The position numbers and the translations under genes are program-made. This document shows, one piece after another, positions 59,273-64,000 of a stretch of 64,000 nucleotides of DNA (positions within the stretch are counted from its first letter, which is position 1; the number at the start of each line of letters is the position of its first letter). The stretch comes from Pelodera strongyloides (Eukaryota > Nematoda > Chromadorea > Rhabditida > Rhabditidae), in assembly GCA_036852015.1 (NCBI GenBank), contig JAANDG010000087.1, positions 186,001-250,000 of the forward strand, given 5' to 3'. The notes under the pieces are model-generated. The model saw nothing but the letters and a program-made list of their open reading frames with translations. It ran no database searches and had not been told where the DNA came from.

Positions 59273-62200
59273 ATGAAGTCAGCACCAGATGGTCCCGATG
59301 GAAAGGGCTCTTTTCTGAGGGACAAAGACAGAGACAACTCCCTCAGGGAGGTAAGTTGAGCTTTCTAAGCCCATATTCACCACCCAGTTCCCCATGGGGA
59401 ATTCCCCGTCTTTTCTCTATTATCTGTCCCCAGGGAATGTTTCCCTGAGGGAGTCGGAGTGGTGAATACGGCCTCTATCTGTGGCGTAGTGGATATCGAT
59501 GTCGACAAAAAAATCTTTGCCTTTCGAGTGGTTCGAGTCCACTTAGTGCACTGGTGACAAACTGTGTTTCTGTCCAATGTTCTGCACAAGTGTAACTCAT
59601 ACCATAACTGCAAAAAGTTAAATAAATTGTAATTCAATTAAAATTAATTCCAGGTTGATTCCGATGCAGCTGCAGAAATGCCAACCCAAGGCGACGGACA
59701 GCAAAAGGACGAAAAAACGGACAATCGTCTGAAATGGGTGCATGCCACTTGTCAGAAAGTACGTTATCATGTATGCCCAGGAATACCCGGCACTTCTTAA
59801 AGCGAAATGCCAGCTCCTTTGGAAAATTTGCATATGATAAGCAAATCCTATGTATCCTATGCTAACTTCGTACGATCGTCCACGGCAATCGTACAAAATT
59901 AGCATAGGATACATAGGATTTGCTTATCATATGCAAATTTTCCAAAGAGGCCAGCATTTCGCTTTAACTTTTTGAGCTTACCACTTAATAAGCTTATTCC
60001 TATCAGTTTCTACATTACTTGCGAAATAAACTGCATCGTGCATCATCTTTTAGAAAGTACAACAAATTACAAAGGAATACTTGCGAAATAAGAAGATGAA
60101 ACCATTGGGATGCACATTCAAGGAGTATGAGAAACATGAGGAAAAGAATCGGTGGGATCTAGTGACTTATAATAATTTACTTTTTTTCTGGTTTATTGTT
60201 TATTTCGTGCGCATATTTGCGTATTGATATACATGTGCGCGTGTGCGTGCGTGCGTGCGTGTGTGCGTGATGTGTGTGCGTGCGTGAGCCTGCGTGCGTG
60301 CGTGTGAGTGTGTGTGTGTGCTTGTGTGTGTGCGTGGGCGTAAGCGTATACGGTGTAGTGCGGTATTGACATACGACTAACTGATAAAGCTTTTTATTCA
60401 GATACAATGACATCCTTTGCATTGACACGACGAGAGTTATTCTGAAGGGACGTCCAGAGAATGATGATTACATCCACGCCAGTTGGATCACACTTCCCGA
60501 CGGGAATAAGTATATATGTACGCAGGCACCCCTCGTCGCTACCTTTCAGGTATACGGTAGAAAATTCGGAATTCAGCCAACCAACTGTGGAAGTTTATAT
60601 TGTCACGGAATAAGCACCTCGACAGAGCACCAGATTATGTAGCAGTTCTTTTCTGAACAATTAACAATTTGCAGGCACATGATAGAGGATACATAATAGA
60701 GCTTCTAAGTGCACTTTCGCGAACGTGGAAAAATGAGAAAGTCTAATTCAAGTGCGCGTTCGCGTTCGCGTTCCATACAAGAGGATTTTGAAACTCGCTA
60801 CGGTATGAGCGCAAATAAAAGTCTCAGCACGAAGACACAAAATGCACCAATTTTTAGTTGAATATGTAGATGCGCACCGGTTTTGCACCGTGCTTTACAT
60901 GGAATTCGACGAACCTGCACTTGAATTAAACTTTCGCTCTTTCCGCGTTCGCGAACGTGCACTTAAAAGCTAAGTGACTAGGTCGTTTCAAGGCCGTGCT
61001 ATGCGATGCAGTGGCTAATGAAGCTTTCCCGCTTATAGTTCTTTCTTCTTCCAGGACTTCTGGCATATGATAATAACAGAAAAATGCGCGAGTATTGTAA
61101 TGTTGTGTGCAATTGAGGAAGCTGGAGAGACAAAATGTGACCGGTAAGTTACCGGCCCGCTTTTAGATAAGTCAACACAAAACAAGAGAGAACTCGTTTG
61201 GAAGATTACCCATGAGATGAATAAGAAAGTATTGAATATTTTTTGCTATGGTTACCGAGTACAGCAACTATTTTAGGCTTCCTGTGTAGTTATAGATGAT
61301 GAAGCTATATTACTGTATGTTAGAGTGGCTCTCATATGTAACTTTACTTCTTGTACGATAACAATTGAATTTAAAATTATGAATAAAGAAAGACATTGAA
61401 AACCTTGATGTGTGCATAAGAACATTAGTGATAATAAACCTTTTAGGTACTTTCCCCATCCGGGTCGAAAAATCAGTTTTGGTCCTTTTGAAATCCGACA
61501 CAAAGAAAAAAGAGAGGATCTTTCCGAGGGAATTGCTGTCAATGAATTTGAAGCCGCTTACAAGTATCTGCTTTAGTTACTCTAGTTTATTTCTGTTACT
61601 TTGTAAAGATGCACCTGGATCAGATGCCCCTTTTTTATATCGCATGTCTGTGACTTCATAAACGCGTTTCGCTAACTGAAAACTCTTCCAATACTACAAT
61701 TGGCACTGTTGGAAACATCAAACCAGCCTTCATACGTAGTTATGCTTCTTATTGTCATTGCAAAGCGATGCAGTATGAGTTTCTCCAACATTTATGCAAA
61801 GTTTACAGAGATCAGACTCACAAAGTCGTCCATTATATGTACACTCTGTGGACAGATCATGTGGCACCTCTCGATCCAGCTCCAGTTATTAGTAAGCATA
61901 AGCTTTTGAATCCAACAAGCATGAGACTGATGTCAGTTCGTCAGAGGCCGTTTTCACCAACATTTACTTCTGTCAAAAAGGGTACTTACAGTTTCACCAA
62001 CATCCTAAGTACCTTTTGATGGTCAAAAATTTATGACAGAAGTGAATGTTGGTGAAAACGGCCTCAGGATAAAATCGTCTGCGATAAAAAAATATTGAAG
62101 TATCAGCTGAATTCGCTACATATCCCATATGAGTTGTATGCCTAATGAAACACATCCTCTTGGCTGTGTGATCCAGACGAAAATCAAACGCCTAGCTATA

Positions 62201-63387
62201 TACACTTTGTTGAAAATTTTAGAATTGTTGCGGACGGTCAAGACAGAGGCGAAAAACAGCACAATATGTGTGCACTGCTCCGCTGGTATTGGCAGAACGT
62301 CGACTTTTGTCGGTGAGTGCAAAATAGGCTCCCACTGAGGAAACTTGGCCGGTTCGCGGCCTACACTGGGCCTGGGCCCGAAAAAGATGGGCCACATACA
62401 CCTTTTGTAGGCCACGCACCGGCCAAAGTTTCACGTTGCCTCGGTGCCTCGTTCCCGCGCAACGTGCCTGAATCGTGCCAGACTGTATAGTTACAATATT
62501 TGCGCAATAGAGCTCTAGACAGCAAATCCTTGTCACTGATTGTGAGTTGCTCAAAATTAAGGTAATTATTGATTTAACATGGCATGACGAAGATTCGTGA
62601 ATTTCGTTTCAGGCATTGACTTCGCCGCACAGAAGATCAAAGAAAACGGCAATTATGATTTAATTGAAGCGATTATGTCACTACGATCAATGAGGTACTT
62701 TATAATTATAATGTATAGACAGACACAGTTTTATGATTGGGCCCTGCAAAAAGTACATACATATACTTTTTGACTTTTCACAGTTTAGCTTTGTATCAGC
62801 GTAAATAGGATAGGAAAACACCTTTGCTATTCAACTTCTTCATTGTTTAGGACAATGGGAGCAACAAAATAAAGTTTGATTACTAGCAAGAATCGAAAAC
62901 AGAATTTGGTTTAAACTTAATTTTTTTAGATTTCACGCGATCCAGGGCCCGTGCCAGTACATGTTCCTGACGATAGCCGTAGTGGAATACTTTGTCCAGG
63001 AGAATTATGTCAAACGAACAGCGGAATATCAAGCCCTCCTGGCGGATTACAAAAAGAAGATGCAAAGGTTGGTCAAAGGCTCAGTGAATGTGAACGTTAT
63101 TCAACTCATCACAGCAAAACTCAAATGACCGAGATTTTGATATGACTTGAATAATTGGACACAAATGGATTCTTTATAGAAGGGTATTTTAGGATACACG
63201 GAATGTTCATGCCTCATTTGAGTACAGTACTCCGGGTCGCGTTGTCTTTTTGACTAAACCAAAAAGACCAAAACCAAGAAGCCACGTACTTTATAAGAGC
63301 AATTTCAGTTTTGAAAGAAAGAAGACTGGGTCGAAAGCTTCAAAAGATGAAAAGGAAGGGTCGAAGAAGAAGAAAAAGAAGAAATAA
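59273..63387 (+). CDS. Single-domain protein tyrosine phosphatase with Lys-rich tail
   Basis: Removes phosphate from tyrosine; probably cytosolic, with no signal peptide or membrane segment. Exons: 59273-59350, 59654-59758, 60054-60151, 60402-60549, 61055-61143, 61447-61563, 61809-61891, 62223-62312, 62613-62694, 62930-63067 and 63309-63387. All introns are GT-AG, phases match and the sum is 1107 nt (368 aa). Motifs: EEKNRYNDILCIDTTRV, DYIHASW, CTQAP, the WPD loop as WTDHVAP (Pro replaced by Thr, acid Asp kept), the catalytic VHCSAGIGRTS with Cys and Arg intact, and the Q loop IQGPCQYMF. It starts with a charged Gly/Asp-rich stretch and ends in KKKKKKK, as in many worm germline phosphatases (family knowledge, not checked). 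Reading through the last donor would stop at 63128. The stop TAA lies inside an AATAAA (63383-63388). Confidence 0.9.
59369..59473. mobile_element. Short inverted-repeat element in phosphatase intron 1
   Basis: GCCCATATTCACCAC at the left and GTGGTGAATACGGC at the right. Inner TCCCCATGGGGA is palindromic. Confidence 0.7.
59481..59560 (+). repeat. tRNA-like sequence, probable SINE fragment
   Basis: A-box-like TGGCGTAGTGGATATCG and B-box GTGGTTCGAGTCCAC at tRNA-like spacing; the acceptor arm is absent. Directly follows the hairpin at 59369-59473. Confidence 0.45.
59797..59967. mobile_element. Hairpin MITE, family B, second copy
   Basis: 171-bp palindrome, almost the same as 17318-17485. The loop differs slightly (ACGATCGTCCACGGCAATCG). 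Intron 2 of the phosphatase. Confidence 0.92.
60232..60346. repeat. GT/GC-rich microsatellite
   Basis: TGTGCGTGCG-type repeats in intron 3 of the phosphatase. Confidence 0.9.
60701..60970. mobile_element. Inverted-repeat hairpin in phosphatase intron 4
   Basis: GCTTCTAAGTGCACTTTCGC at the left; AACGTGCACTTAAAAGC closes the right. TTCGCGAACG, AAAGT and TTCAAGTGC blocks also pair. Confidence 0.75.
61943..62067. mobile_element. Inverted-repeat hairpin in phosphatase intron 7
   Basis: GAGGCCGTTTTCACCAACAT pairs with ATGTTGGTGAAAACGGCCTC. Inner TTACTTCTGTCA and TGACAGAAGTGAA also pair. Confidence 0.85.
62333..62438. mobile_element. 106-bp MITE sharing both ends with the 3.3-kb element of copy 2
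   Basis: The left end CACTGAGGAAACTTGGCCGG and the right end (inward, complement) CAACGTGAAACTTTGGCCGG are the two ends of the 7169-10456 element, in opposite orientation, with almost no interior. It lies in intron 8 of the phosphatase. Confidence 0.85.
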
Positions 63388-64000
63388 AACATTTGATTCA
63401 CTATTTTAAGCAGTATTCATCAACACTAAGGTAGCTCCCTACGGTAGCTGTGACAATCTGAATCTCTCCCTTTTGAACACTATTTCTAGCTCCCTAACCT
63501 AACAGCTCTCCATGTTGGTGTGTACTGCTTCAGTAATCAATTATCTTTTGAATCCGTTAACTGATGTCCCCAGGATGACATGCTAATCCCGCGCTCGATA
63601 CTTCTTTAGACGTTAATTCCTGAGAGAAGAAAAGTTGACCTTCAACTTTTAAACGAAATAACCACACTTCATTCACTTCAATAATTCGTGTTAAGATGCG
63701 CAATAAAAAGTTTTAAATGTCGGGTTTTCTTGTGAATTTTGCATATAATTTTTTTAGGAAATGCTCAGCATTTATTATTTTCCTCGGTTTCTTTTTCGTT
63801 TTGCATTAAAGCGAAATACCGGCCGGTTTTGAAACACATCGTGGATAACTGGAAGTCTAACGTATTTATGCTAATTTGTTCGAATACCAGCAAGTGCGCC
63901 AACAAACAAAAACGCGTGTCTACTGGTAGTTCGAAGGGTGGTCTCCACAAAATTAATAAAATATAGCGGTTGCATGAGACGCGACTCAGCCAAACAATTT
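63388..64000. other. Downstream of the phosphatase
   Basis: No gene seen. A family A MITE left end starts at about 63806 (TAAAGCGAAATACCGGCCGG); no matching right end is found before the window ends. Confidence 0.55.
63806..63865. mobile_element. MITE family A, left end only
   Basis: TAAAGCGAAATACCGGCCGG followed by TTTTGAAACACATCGTGG, then sequence not matched by a right arm inside the window. Confidence 0.7.

Noticed and set aside
61700..61808. Frameshift in the phosphatase between exons 6 and 7
   Set aside because: First suspected, but joining 61563 to 61809 (acceptor TTTACAG) gives a continuous PTP sequence, so no lesion is needed.
63068..63128. Phosphatase C-terminus ending at 63128
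   Set aside because: Possible by read-through, but the spliced exon at 63309 continues in phase and gives the Lys-rich tail seen in related phosphatases.

Overview
This is eukaryotic, AT-rich, intron-dense DNA. It most likely comes from a rhabditid nematode, Caenorhabditis or a close relative. The supporting signs are 3' splice sites of the TTTTCAG type, small exons, a splice-acceptor-like site a few bases before several start codons (as expected for trans-splicing), a worm-type single-domain tyrosine phosphatase, a dachshund orthologue and a very high load of short hairpin DNA transposons. The genus is an inference; no database could be consulted.

Layout. Five head-to-tail paralogues on the + strand encode a Cys-rich RING-like/B-box/coiled-coil (TRIM-like) protein family. 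Copy 1 is 536-4331, copy 2 is 5479-11251 (broken), copy 3 is 12381-16943, copy 4 is 46344-54203 and copy 5 is 55604-58250. Each has six exons of nearly constant size, and the exon sums of copies 1, 3, 4 and 5 are exact multiples of three (503, 494, 507 and 511 aa). Copies 1-3 form one subgroup. Copies 4-5 form another, marked by a shared GC-AG intron. The two subgroups are separated by about 29 kb holding the dac-1 (dachshund) orthologue on the - strand (23513 to about 29946) and a transposon-rich, gene-poor stretch (30-46 kb). A protein tyrosine phosphatase gene (59273-63387, +, 11 exons, 368 aa) ends the window.

Mobile DNA dominates the rest. A Ty3-type LTR retrotransposon (48308-53650, 5-bp target duplication GTATT) sits in intron 4 of copy 4. 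Its LTRs are about 99% identical but pol has three frame breaks. A 3288-bp inverted-repeat element splits exon 3 of copy 2; removing it with one TA copy leaves exactly the 119-nt exon of the other paralogues. A 4560-bp element is nested, with a TA duplication, inside a 313-bp hairpin element. A 2.8-kb element with GCGAATTCGC-rich ends carries a run of well-formed coding exons of unknown identity. Many MITE-like hairpins share a TA-AAGSG terminus. A 317-bp near-perfect palindrome carries a hammerhead-ribozyme-like sequence.

How the genes relate: the TRIM-like cluster looks like a lineage-specific, fast-duplicating zinc-finger family. The phosphatase and dac-1 are independent single genes embedded in or beside it. 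I see no operon and no sign of prokaryotic content.
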